64,000 nucleotides of DNA, taken from positions 23,031 through 87,030 of the forward strand of contig CANRPY010000003.1 in NCBI GenBank assembly GCA_947632595.1, in the 5' to 3' direction. Position numbers and translations under genes: made by a program. This document shows, piece after piece, positions 1-8,034 of the stretch. The notes under the pieces are model-generated. The model was not told the DNA's origin, made no database searches, and was given only the letters and a program-made list of their open reading frames with translations. The stretch comes from an uncultured Bacilli bacterium (GTDB lineage: Bacteria > Bacillota_I > Bacilli_A > RF39 > UBA660). Position 1 is the first letter of the stretch; every line of letters starts with the position of its first letter.

Positions 1-599
1 TCGTTTTGAATTGGTAGCGTTAATTCTTCATAATTTCCTGTGTAATTTTTATCAAAATAAGGAAGTTCTGGGTACATTTTTTGAATTTCTAGTACTACGA
101 ACCCTAATGGTCTTCCATAGTCCCCTAAGTGAGCATCTCCTAATACTTCGTAGCCTAGGGCTCTTGCTAAACGTTTTAAGGCTTCTCCTAAATTAGCGCT
201 TCTTAAATGCCCTACATGTAGTGCTTTTGCAACGTTTGCTCCTCCGTAGTCGATAATGATTTTTTTCTTCTCTTTTTTATCAATATTTGCGAAAAGATCG
301 TTATTTATTTTATTTAAAAAGTCTTTTAAATAGTCTTCTGATAGACTAAAATTAATAAATCCTGGTCCTGCAATATTTACATTGATAAAACGTCCATCTT
401 TTTTTAATTCTTCTGAAATTTTAGTTGCAATCTCTCTTGGATTTTCATGATATGTCTTTGCTAATTGCATGGCATCATTTAGTTGGTATTCGCCTAAATC
501 TTTTCTATTAGATGGCTCAATTGCAAGGGTTTCTACTTCATAACCACTCTTTTTTACAATCTCTTTAATGTCTTCTATCGTCTTTCTTAAAATACTCAT
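1..599 (-). CDS. argS: Arginyl-tRNA synthetase, N-terminal part (partial, runs off the window)
   Basis: Charges tRNA-Arg with arginine in the cytoplasm. Only the first ~199 residues are inside the window; the 3' part lies beyond position 1. The reverse translation starts MSILRKTIEDI and shows the ArgS N-terminal additional domain, followed by the class I signature region around 'GANVAKALHVGHLRSANLG', where HVGH is the HIGH motif. The ATG at 599 overlaps the stop of the upstream ywiB-like gene in an ATGA arrangement, which implies translational coupling. The ywiB-argS pairing is the same as in Bacillus. Confidence 0.93.
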   Translation of the reverse strand, partial: MSILRKTIEDIKEIVKKSGYEVETLAIEPSNRKDLGEYQLNDAMQLAKTYHENPREIATKISEELKKDGRFINVNIAGPGFINFSLSEDYLKDFLNKINNDLFANIDKKEKKKIIIDYGGANVAKALHVGHLRSANLGEALKRLARALGYEVLGDAHLGDYGRPLGFVVLEIQKMYPELPYFDKNYTGNYEELTLPIQN

Positions 600-946
600 T
601 TTTCCACCTCTATCTTATATAGAAAATCTTGATTTTCTACTTGATATTTTATTTCAATTTCTTGATCTTTCTTTTCTATCTTTTTTGTTATTATGGGAAG
701 ATTTATTGTTTTTTGATATTCTTTTATTTCTATCTGTCCTTCTGTTTTCTTCCCTTCTTGAAAGGAATACTGCATTCGTAGTTTATCATTTTCTCTTATT
801 AGAGTATTCTCCTCATAATTATATATCACATGTGTTTGATTTTTTTCTACATATTTTATTTTATTTTCTTCAAGTATGGCTGTTGTCTCATAAGATGTAT
901 CTACTTCTTCGTTTTGTATTGTAATTTTTACTCTTATCTTAGACAC
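596..946 (-). CDS. ywiB: YwiB / DUF1934 family small beta-barrel protein
   Basis: A 116-residue cytoplasmic protein, mostly alternating polar and hydrophobic strands with no signal peptide, resembling the DUF1934 (YwiB) calycin-like beta-barrel family. Its molecular role is not established. I use the GTG at 944-946 because a good Shine-Dalgarno (AGGTGGGA) sits just upstream. It ends in an ATGA overlap with argS, and the same neighbour pair occurs in Bacillus, which supports the family call more than any single motif does. Confidence 0.75.
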   Translation of the reverse strand: MSKIRVKITIQNEEVDTSYETTAILEENKIKYVEKNQTHVIYNYEENTLIRENDKLRMQYSFQEGKKTEGQIEIKEYQKTINLPIITKKIEKKDQEIEIKYQVENQDFLYKIEVEK

Positions 947-968
947 ATTCCCACCTACTTCAAAGTTA

Positions 969-984
969 TGGTATGATTATACCA
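969..984. promoter_or_regulatory. Inverted repeat over the -10 of the ywiB-argS promoter
   Basis: TGGTAT-GATT-ATACCA is a 6-bp perfect inverted repeat. Inside it, the minus strand reads TATAAT (981 to 976), a consensus -10 for ywiB-argS about 30 bases from the GTG start. No good -35 was seen. The repeat could be a repressor site or chance in AT-rich DNA. Confidence 0.35.
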
Positions 985-1056
985 CAAAATTCTTTTTTTA
1001 CTAGTTATTTGTACATATTTTTCTTTTTTCTCTCTCATACTATTATGGGTGATTTC

Positions 1057-3015
1057 ATGAAAATACTTAAAAAAATAATTCGTATTTTTCTTGTTTTTTT
1101 GCTTCTTATTGGTCTTTTTTGTGGGGGAGTTTATCTTTTTATTCGTTTTTCTCCTAAGATTATGATTAATAGCGCCAATAATATTACTTTATATGATAAA
1201 AGTGACCAGGCTTTTTTTACGGGAAGTGAAAAAGGAGAATGGACTTCTCTTGATGAGATTTCTCCTCATTTAATTCAGGCAACTATTTATACGGAGGATA
1301 AAAAATTTTATAAACATTTTGGTTTTGATATTCCTCGTATTGTGAAGGCTCTATGTTCTAATATTCTTACCCAGAGTCATTCTCAAGGGGCTTCTACTAT
1401 TACGCAACAGTATGCAAAAAATTTATTTTTAGATTTTGATAAAACTTGGAAGAGAAAATTTCTAGAAGCTTGGTATACGCTTCGAATTGAGGTTAATTAC
1501 AGTAAAGATGAAATATTAGAGGGATACTTAAATACGATTAATTATGGGCATGGAAATTATGGGATTGAGAATGCTAGTCATTTTTACTTTAATAAAGATA
1601 GTTCTGATTTATCATTAGCAGAAGCAAGTATTCTTGCGGGGATTCCGAAATCTCCAAGTAATTATTCTCCTCTTGTTTCTTTGGATGCCGCTAAAGAAAG
1701 ACAATTGCTTGTTTTAAATAGTTTGGTACGAAATAAAATCATTACGGAAGAGGAAAAGGAAAAAGCATATCAGGAAGAACTTCATTTTGTTGGAGAGGAA
1801 AAAGAAGATTTATTAACTAGTATTCATTATTATCAAGATGCCATTATGAAAGAGTTAGAGAATATTCCTACGATTCCTTCTGATTATAGTGATATTGGTG
1901 GGCTTAAAATCTATACAAATTTTCAATATGATGTGCAAAAGAATTTAGAGAAGACGGTACAAGAGACTTTTCCGGATGACTCTAAATTACAGACTGCTGT
2001 CGTGGTGATGGACCCTAGTAATGGAGGTATTATGGCTCTTATTGGGGGAAGGGATTATCAGGAGTCTAGTTATAATCGAGCAACGGACTCTAAGAGACAG
2101 GTAGGTTCTACTATGAAACCTTATTTATATTATTCTGCTTTAGAAAATGGGTTTACTTCCAGTACTGCTTTTGTGAGTGAGAGAACTACGTTTCCTTTAT
2201 CGGAAGGCAAGACTTATTCTCCTAGAAATTATAATGATGTTTATGGAGATAAGGCAATTTCTATGGCTACGGCTATTGCTTATAGTGATAATATTTATGC
2301 GGTTAAGACTCATTTGTTTTTAGGGACGGAAAGTTTGATTCAAGTTGCTAGAAGGGTTGGAATTGAAGAAAAATTAGATGAAGTGCCTTCTCTTCCTTTG
2401 GGAACTAGTGAAATCAATATTATGCATATGGCAAGTGGGTATGCTGCTTTTGCAAATACTGGGTATAAGGTTGATGCTCATCTCATTAATAAAGTAGAAG
2501 ATGGAAGTGGGAATGTTTTATATGAACACACTTCGGAAAAGGAACTTGTTTTAAATCCAAGTTTGGTCTACATTCTTAATAACATGCTTACTGCACCTTA
2601 TGATCCTTTATATGTGGATTATAATTACCCTACTGCGATTAGTTTATCGGGAAAACTTACTCATACTTATGCTTTAAAGAGTGGTACTACGAGTGGTGAT
2701 AATTGGAATATTGGTTTTAATCAAAAAGTACTATGCGCTGTATGGGTTGGTTATGATGATAATACAGAACTTGTGAAAAGCGATTATAAATATGCTCAAA
2801 ATATTTGGTATAAAACAGTAGAAGCTTATGAAGAAGGGATGAGTAATGAGGATGTTTGGTATGAAAAACCGAATAATGTTGTTGGCGTTTTGGTGGAACC
2901 TATCTCAGGAAAACCTGCAAATGACGGGGATGAACATGTTAAACTTATGTATTTCTTAAAAGGAACAGAACCTAATGGGGATGAACCTGTATTTGATGAG
3001 ATTGAGAATCCTTGA
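1057..3015 (+). CDS. Class A penicillin-binding protein (PBP1-type glycosyltransferase/transpeptidase)
   Basis: Bifunctional peptidoglycan synthase anchored in the membrane and acting outside the cell. One N-terminal transmembrane segment (residues ~8-30) is followed by a GT51 glycosyltransferase domain with the EDKKFYKHFG catalytic region and the ASTITQQ motif. The transpeptidase domain shows the three expected motifs: STMK (nucleophile Ser), SDN and KSGTT. I chose the ATG at 1057 because GGGTG lies just before it; the upstream in-frame ATGs would place extra hydrophobic residues before the lysine-rich start. At 652 residues it is of normal length. It is encoded head-on to the inferred replication fork, unlike its neighbours from 4.6 kb onward. 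Confidence 0.93.
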   Translation: MKILKKIIRIFLVFLLLIGLFCGGVYLFIRFSPKIMINSANNITLYDKSDQAFFTGSEKGEWTSLDEISPHLIQATIYTEDKKFYKHFGFDIPRIVKALCSNILTQSHSQGASTITQQYAKNLFLDFDKTWKRKFLEAWYTLRIEVNYSKDEILEGYLNTINYGHGNYGIENASHFYFNKDSSDLSLAEASILAGIPKSPSNYSPLVSLDAAKERQLLVLNSLVRNKIITEEEKEKAYQEELHFVGEEKEDLLTSIHYYQDAIMKELENIPTIPSDYSDIGGLKIYTNFQYDVQKNLEKTVQETFPDDSKLQTAVVVMDPSNGGIMALIGGRDYQESSYNRATDSKRQVGSTMKPYLYYSALENGFTSSTAFVSERTTFPLSEGKTYSPRNYNDVYGDKAISMATAIAYSDNIYAVKTHLFLGTESLIQVARRVGIEEKLDEVPSLPLGTSEINIMHMASGYAAFANTGYKVDAHLINKVEDGSGNVLYEHTSEKELVLNPSLVYILNNMLTAPYDPLYVDYNYPTAISLSGKLTHTYALKSGTTSGDNWNIGFNQKVLCAVWVGYDDNTELVKSDYKYAQNIWYKTVEAYEEGMSNEDVWYEKPNNVVGVLVEPISGKPANDGDEHVKLMYFLKGTEPNGDEPVFDEIENP

Positions 3016-3026
3016 TTCTCTTTTTT
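3004..3026 (+). terminator. Intrinsic terminator of the PBP gene
   Basis: GAGAATC-CTT-GATTCTC stem (7 bp) overlapping the TGA stop, followed by six T. Confidence 0.85.
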
Positions 3027-3032
3027 GTTATA

Positions 3033-3061
3033 TTGTATATTTGCGATTTTCTTGTTATAAT
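3033..3061 (+). promoter_or_regulatory. Promoter of the lemA-pta unit
   Basis: TTGTAT at 3033-3038, a 17-bp spacer and TATAAT at 3056-3061. The TG two bases upstream of the -10 makes it an extended -10. Confidence 0.7.
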
Positions 3062-3083
3062 TTAGATGATAAGGAGGAATGCT

Positions 3084-3620
3084 ATGATAGAGACTATTTT
3101 AGGTATCGTTGTTGTTGTTAGTTTACTGCTACTTATTCTTACACTTATTAGTAATAAGTTTCAATTTGCTATCATCAAAATAGAACAAGCAGAAGAAGAA
3201 ATCTCTCTTTATTTAGATACGAAAAAGAATCTTTTAGATCGAACAAGACCGATAGTTACAAAAGAATTAAAATTAGAAGAATTCTTACCGGAGTTAGATC
3301 AAAATTTTGAAGAGATCTCTAATTTTGATGAGCATGATATTTTGAAGAAAGCTTATAATGACTTATACAAGATTATTGATGAGAATGATAAATTATTAAA
3401 AAGTGAAGCTCTGTCATCTATCTTAAAAGAATTAAATGATAATGAGGAAGATATTATAGGGGCTATTAAATACTATAATAATACGGTTGTTACCTATAAT
3501 AAATTGGTTTTATCTTTTCCATCTAATATTATTGGATTTTTTAAGGGATGCAAGAAAAAGGCTTTTTATAATAATGAAAAGAAAGAAATGTTTGAAATAT
3601 TAAACGAGAATAGAGGTTAA
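3084..3620 (+). CDS. LemA family membrane protein
   Basis: One N-terminal transmembrane helix (residues ~2-22) followed by a long alpha-helical, charged region. The C-terminal part contains YYNNTVVTYNKLVLSFPSNI, the hallmark of LemA proteins (YN...YN...FPxN). LemA proteins are widespread; their exact function is unclear. The start at 3084 is set by a perfect AAGGAGG at 3071-3077, so the in-frame ATG at 3066 would lie upstream of the ribosome site. It is 178 residues and ends 2 nt before pta, with which it probably forms an operon. Confidence 0.8.
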   Translation: MIETILGIVVVVSLLLLILTLISNKFQFAIIKIEQAEEEISLYLDTKKNLLDRTRPIVTKELKLEEFLPELDQNFEEISNFDEHDILKKAYNDLYKIIDENDKLLKSEALSSILKELNDNEEDIIGAIKYYNNTVVTYNKLVLSFPSNIIGFFKGCKKKAFYNNEKKEMFEILNENRG

Positions 3621-3622
3621 TT

Positions 3623-4615
3623 ATGAATTTTATTGAAACAATTAAGGATAGAGCAAAAAAGGATAAAAAGACAATTGTTCTTCCTGAAACTATGGATAGA
3701 AGAGTATTAGAGGCTGCTAGTAAGGTATTACAAGAAGGGATTGCTCATGTTATTTTGATTGGGAATTCTAAGAAGATTTTAGAGGAGTATGCTGATCTTT
3801 CTTTAGGAGAAGCTACTTTTATTGATCCTTTAGAATCTGATCTTACAGAAGAATTAATTCAAAAATTAGTAGAACTTCGTCGTGAAAAAGGTATGACTTA
3901 TGAAGAAGCTAAACGATTATTATTAGAAGATTATATGTATTTTGCTTGTATGTTAGTAAAGACTGGTCGAGCAGATGGTGTTGTATCTGGAGCTTGTCAC
4001 TCTACTTCTAATACGTTAAGACCTGCACTACAAATCATTAAAACTAAGCCAGGTGTTCTTCTTGTATCCGCATTCTTCTTGATGGTTGTTCCTGATTGTG
4101 AATATGGAGAACATGGTATCTTTGTTTTTGCAGATGCTGGATTGGAACAAAATCCTACTCCTGATAAGTTAGCTGCAATTGCTGCTAGTAGTGCAGATAG
4201 TTTTCAATTTTTGGTTCAAAAGGAACCTATCGTCGCAATGCTTTCTCATTCTACGGTTGGTAGTGCAAAACATGCTGATGTTGATAAAGTAGTAGAAGGC
4301 GTTCGTATTGCGAAGGAAAGTTATCCGGAGTATCAAATTGACGGAGAATTCCAGTTAGATGCTGCGATTGTTCCTGAAGTTGCTAAAAGCAAAGCTCCTG
4401 ATTCTAAGATTGCTGGTCATGCAAATGTATTGGTATTCCCAGACTTAGATGCTGGTAATATTGGTTATAAATTGGTTCAAAGACTTGCAAAGGCTGAAGC
4501 CTACGGACCTATTACTCAAGGAATTGCTGCTCCTGTTAATGATTTATCTAGAGGTTGCTCTAGTGATGATATTGTTGGAGTGGTTGCTATTACTGCTGTT
4601 CAAGCTCAAAAATAA
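3623..4615 (+). CDS. pta: Phosphate acetyltransferase (phosphotransacetylase)
   Basis: Interconverts acetyl-CoA and acetyl phosphate in the cytoplasm; with acetate kinase (not in this window) it gives acetate and ATP in fermentation. The 330-residue single-domain PTA/PTB form starts IKDRAKKDKKTIVLPETMDRR. It has the conserved GRADGVVSGACHST region near residue 115 and the ending GYKLVQRLAKAEAYGPITQG ... PVNDLSRGCSSDDIV. Length and motifs are complete. It follows the lemA-like gene by 2 nt and ends at a strong bidirectional terminator. Confidence 0.95.
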   Translation: MNFIETIKDRAKKDKKTIVLPETMDRRVLEAASKVLQEGIAHVILIGNSKKILEEYADLSLGEATFIDPLESDLTEELIQKLVELRREKGMTYEEAKRLLLEDYMYFACMLVKTGRADGVVSGACHSTSNTLRPALQIIKTKPGVLLVSAFFLMVVPDCEYGEHGIFVFADAGLEQNPTPDKLAAIAASSADSFQFLVQKEPIVAMLSHSTVGSAKHADVDKVVEGVRIAKESYPEYQIDGEFQLDAAIVPEVAKSKAPDSKIAGHANVLVFPDLDAGNIGYKLVQRLAKAEAYGPITQGIAAPVNDLSRGCSSDDIVGVVAITAVQAQK

Positions 4616-4646
4616 AAAAAATCCACAATTTTTGTGGATTTTTTTA
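4614..4646. terminator. Bidirectional terminator between pta and ung
   Basis: ATCCACAA-TTT-TTGTGGAT stem (about 4621-4639) flanked by A-rich sequence on the left and T-rich sequence on the right, so it can serve both convergent genes. Confidence 0.9.
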
Positions 4647-5306
4647 TTCTACTCTCCAATCGATTTCTTGGATGCCATTTTTCTTTAGAAATTCGTTGGT
4701 TTTGGAAAATGGTTTGCTGCCAAAAAAACCATTATAAGCAGAAAATGGAGATGGGTGGGCAGACTCAATAATCAAATGTTTTGGGTTTGTAATCAAACTC
4801 TTTTTTTGTCTTGCATAGGCTCCCCAAAGAATAAATACAACAGGAGTCTCTTTTTCATTTATGATTTTGATAATATCATCTGTAAAATGTTCCCACCCTT
4901 GATCTTTATGAGAAGTTGGTTTATGTTCTTCTACTGTTAAGACTGCATTTAGAAGCAATACTCCTTGTTTTGCCCACGGCTTTAAGGAGTTAGATTCTGG
5001 AAAAGGGATTCCCAAGTCACTTTCTAGTTCCTTAAAAATGTTTTTTAATGATGGTGGTTTTAATACTTCATTTTTTACAGAAAAAGATAGTCCTTCTGCT
5101 TGATTAGGTCCATGATAAGGATCTTGTCCTAAAATCACTACTTTTACATTATCATAGTCCGTGTAACGAAATGCATTCATGACTTCATTTTCTTTTGGAT
5201 ATATTGTATGTGTTTTATATTCGTTTTTTACGAAATTCATTAGCTTTTGAAAATACTCTTGTTGATATTCTTCTTTTAATAATTCGTCCCATTTATTTCC
5301 AATCAT
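4644..5306 (-). CDS. ung: Uracil-DNA glycosylase (family 1)
   Basis: Removes uracil from DNA as the first step of base excision repair. The active-site block GQDPYHGPNQAEGLSFSV (catalytic Asp in GQDPYH) lies near residue 62. The C-terminal HPSPFSAYNGFFGSKPFSK block, the DNA-intercalating loop, is also present. 220 residues is a normal length. It ends at the shared terminator with pta. Upstream, 8 nt separate it from rlmH, so the two are probably co-transcribed. Confidence 0.97.
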   Translation of the reverse strand: MIGNKWDELLKEEYQQEYFQKLMNFVKNEYKTHTIYPKENEVMNAFRYTDYDNVKVVILGQDPYHGPNQAEGLSFSVKNEVLKPPSLKNIFKELESDLGIPFPESNSLKPWAKQGVLLLNAVLTVEEHKPTSHKDQGWEHFTDDIIKIINEKETPVVFILWGAYARQKKSLITNPKHLIIESAHPSPFSAYNGFFGSKPFSKTNEFLKKNGIQEIDWRVE

Positions 5307-5314
5307 AGATCCTC

Positions 5315-5770
5315 CTATTTATGATAACTTTCATTGTGATTAATTTTAAATGCTCGATAGATTTGTTCTAATAAAATTACTCGAAATAGTTGATGAGGGA
5401 AAGTCATTTTAGAGAATGATAAATGGATTTTTGCTCGATTCTTGATTCTTTCGTCTAATCCATAGCTTCCTCCTATTACAAAAGATATTCTACTATTTTC
5501 TATTTGTATTCTTCGAATTTCTTCTGCAAACTCTAAAGAGGTATATTCTTTTCCTTCTATTTCTAGTGTTATGACATAATCTTTATCTTCTAGATGTTTT
5601 TCGATTCTTTCTGCTTCTAATTTCATGGCTTTTTCTGTTTCTAAAAGCCCTTCTTCTTTTACTTCTATTAGTTCTATATTGGTATATTTTTGAAGTCTTT
5701 TTTGATACTCTTCTATCGCATCTTTTAAGTATTTTTCTTTGATAGTTCCTACTGTAATTATTTTTATCAT
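5315..5770 (-). CDS. rlmH: 23S rRNA (pseudouridine-1915-N3)-methyltransferase RlmH
   Basis: SPOUT-class enzyme that methylates pseudouridine 1915 in helix 69 of 23S rRNA on assembled ribosomes. The 151 residues include FVIGGSYGLDERI, the SAM-binding knot region, and a C-terminal FPHQLFRVILLEQIYRAFKI ... NESYHK, typical of the family. It starts 1 nt after the walJ-like gene ends. The pairing of these two near the origin is also seen in Bacillus (yycJ ... rlmH). Confidence 0.96.
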   Translation of the reverse strand: MIKIITVGTIKEKYLKDAIEEYQKRLQKYTNIELIEVKEEGLLETEKAMKLEAERIEKHLEDKDYVITLEIEGKEYTSLEFAEEIRRIQIENSRISFVIGGSYGLDERIKNRAKIHLSFSKMTFPHQLFRVILLEQIYRAFKINHNESYHK

Positions 5771-5771
5771 A

Positions 5772-6527
5772 TTACACCTCTATGAATGGTCCTACTTCGT
5801 ATTGGTCTGCGATTAGGATTTGAATGTCTTCTGGTAATTCTTGTTCTGCCATTGCTTCTAATGCTTTTTCTTTGGTATTGTTCTTCTCACTAAGATGCGC
5901 TAATATAATGGCTTTGGTATTTGGACCAATGATTTTTTTTAGATATTTCGCGGTTGTTGTATTGGATAGGTGGCCGCTATCACTGATGACTCTTTCTTTT
6001 AAGAATCTAGGATAGGGTCCATCCATTAACATAACTTCATCATGATTGCTTTCTATCATATAACAGTCTTTTCCAACCATTTTTTCTAAATATTTTCTAT
6101 TGATATAACCGGTATCGGTTACATAGACAAAACTTTTTCCTTCATACTTCATGATATAGCCTACTGAGACTGGAGCATCGTGAGAAGTATGAATTAATTC
6201 TATTTCAACATTATTTATGAAGAAGTCATCTTCTATAAATTTACATCTTGGGTATGGTACATCGTTTTTTAGACTCTCATACATTGTTTCTGGAATGTAG
6301 ACGTCTAAATTTGTTTTTTTGATTAGGGTCTCTAATCCTTTTGTGTGATCCCTATGACAATGTGTTATTAAGACTCCTGAAAAATCAGAAAAAGAAAGGG
6401 AATTTTCTTCTAGAACTTTTTGGAGAGTCGTGAAGGAAATTCCCATATCAATTATTATTTTTGTTTCGTCACATAGCACAATTGTACAATTTCCTTTGGA
6501 ACCACTGGCTATTGGTTTAATCTTCAT
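5772..6527 (-). CDS. walJ: MBL-fold metallohydrolase of the YycJ/WalJ type
   Basis: Metallo-beta-lactamase-fold hydrolase. It has the metal-binding motif ITHCHRDHTKG (HxHxDH) and later conserved histidines and aspartates (HTSHDAP, VTDTGY, SNHD, LAHLSEKN). YycJ/WalJ proteins are linked to cell-wall/WalRK loci and reported to act on DNA; the substrate here is inferred only from family. The start at 6527 (MKIKPIASGSKGN) matches the family's N-terminus. An upstream ATG adding seven residues has no family support. No walK/walR genes are present in the window. Confidence 0.85.
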   Translation of the reverse strand: MKIKPIASGSKGNCTIVLCDETKIIIDMGISFTTLQKVLEENSLSFSDFSGVLITHCHRDHTKGLETLIKKTNLDVYIPETMYESLKNDVPYPRCKFIEDDFFINNVEIELIHTSHDAPVSVGYIMKYEGKSFVYVTDTGYINRKYLEKMVGKDCYMIESNHDEVMLMDGPYPRFLKERVISDSGHLSNTTTAKYLKKIIGPNTKAIILAHLSEKNNTKEKALEAMAEQELPEDIQILIADQYEVGPFIEV

Positions 6528-6528
6528 T

Positions 6529-8034
6529 TTAATAGAATTGCATGGCATTTAGTACGGTTCCTCCTCGATAAGGGAATCCATACCAAATTGCGAAGTGTAC
6601 GTGTACACCTGTTGCCGCTCCTGTCATACCCATACCACCAATGACTTGTCCTTTTTCTACATAATCTCCTACGCTTACTGCACGGCATCCAGGACACATG
6701 TGCGCATATAGGGAATAATATCCATTGTGGTGATCGATAACGATATATTCTCCATTGTCTCCATATCCACCAGGATAATTACCATATTTCTTTTCCGAAA
6801 CGACAACGGTTCCTGCTTGAGCAGCAAAGATATTGGATCCATATCCACAACCCGCAATATCTGTTCCATCATGGAAAGATCCCCATCTCCATCCAAATGG
6901 ACTACTGATAGATGCACAAGTTGCTGGCCATCCCCAGGCTCCTCCATAAGGAAGTGGAGAACCATATCCATAGTAGCCGGATTGCTTTCCACCTTTTACA
7001 ATGATTTCATTTACTGGTTCTTTGATTGTCTCTGTATTTAGTGGAGTTCTACTTTCTACAACACCATTTACTTTTAACACTTCTTGTGTTACAAGGTTTT
7101 CTCCTTTTACTCCTTGTTGAATTACTTCGCTCCAACCAACATATTTATCATTATCATACTGTGTTTCTGTTGAATAGTTTTTTTCTTCATAGAAACTTAC
7201 GGTATCTTGTTCTACTACGCTAAATTGTGGTTTTAAAACTCCAAGTGTTACTTTTTGTCCTGGAGAAAGTAACGTATTTTCATCTTGTAAATCTGGATTT
7301 GCGATTAAAAATTCTTGTACAGAAATTTTATTATTAAAAGCAACATCTGAGATGGTATCTCCTACTTGAATCGTATACATTTTTTGTTTTTTTGTTGTTC
7401 CAAATAATAGGTATTTACTTAATTCTTCTTCTGTTTGATAAATCTTTTTATCTACCGGGATTAAATCTTTTTTGATGGTAATTTTATTTTTAATATAGAT
7501 ATTTACAATATAGGTTCCTACATCTTCTATTTCTGGTTGTGTATCATTGGCATAATTATTATAATCTGTTTCATCGATAAAGGATTTTACTGTCTTTTCA
7601 ATGGAATTGGTAAAGACTTTTTTATCCAATACATATATTTTTTGTGTTGTTCCTTTTATGGTTTTTCCATCTGTTGTTTTGGTATCTAATCCTTTTAACT
7701 TAATGACATATCCACTGATGGTGAAAGGCGAAATGTCTTTAATTTCTTCATAGATTTCTTCTGCTGTTTTTACTCCTTGATCAAAGGTTGTTTCTTTCTC
7801 TATATCTAGATCTGTTGGAACATATACTTTATTGACATGGTATTTTTTCTTGATTTGGTCTTGTTGTTGGTCGATATAGTCTTCTAATTCTTTTTTAGAT
7901 TCTATTAGACCTAATGACTTTCCTTTTAGATAGACTCTATATAAATCTCGTGGTTTACTCGATATGGATTGGAAACCTGACATTAGAAGAAAAACTATCA
8001 TTACTAGGAAAGATAACTTTATTTTTTTATTCAC
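6529..8034 (-). CDS. Secreted/anchored M23 peptidase with LysM and G5 domains
   Basis: Probable peptidoglycan hydrolase outside the membrane. In the 501-residue form: N-terminal hydrophobic signal/anchor (~5-25), a region of unknown fold, LysM (~219-265), a G5 domain (~273-347), a Gly/Tyr-rich linker, and an M23 domain (~375-495) with zinc ligands in HDGTD (H388, D392) and HVHF (H478, H480). Four cysteines (373, 396, 447, 450, the last two as CPGC) suggest disulfides. I choose the GTG at 8034 because GGGAGGG lies ~10 nt upstream; it overlaps the end of dnaB by 8 nt. Confidence 0.88.
   Translation of the reverse strand: MNKKIKLSFLVMIVFLLMSGFQSISSKPRDLYRVYLKGKSLGLIESKKELEDYIDQQQDQIKKKYHVNKVYVPTDLDIEKETTFDQGVKTAEEIYEEIKDISPFTISGYVIKLKGLDTKTTDGKTIKGTTQKIYVLDKKVFTNSIEKTVKSFIDETDYNNYANDTQPEIEDVGTYIVNIYIKNKITIKKDLIPVDKKIYQTEEELSKYLLFGTTKKQKMYTIQVGDTISDVAFNNKISVQEFLIANPDLQDENTLLSPGQKVTLGVLKPQFSVVEQDTVSFYEEKNYSTETQYDNDKYVGWSEVIQQGVKGENLVTQEVLKVNGVVESRTPLNTETIKEPVNEIIVKGGKQSGYYGYGSPLPYGGAWGWPATCASISSPFGWRWGSFHDGTDIAGCGYGSNIFAAQAGTVVVSEKKYGNYPGGYGDNGEYIVIDHHNGYYSLYAHMCPGCRAVSVGDYVEKGQVIGGMGMTGAATGVHVHFAIWYGFPYRGGTVLNAMQFY

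Noticed and set aside
4449..4688. Open reading frames in alternative frames such as inside pta, gyrA and mfd
   Set aside because: They lie within well-supported genes in other frames, lack ribosome sites and have compositions expected from shadow reading of AT-rich codons.
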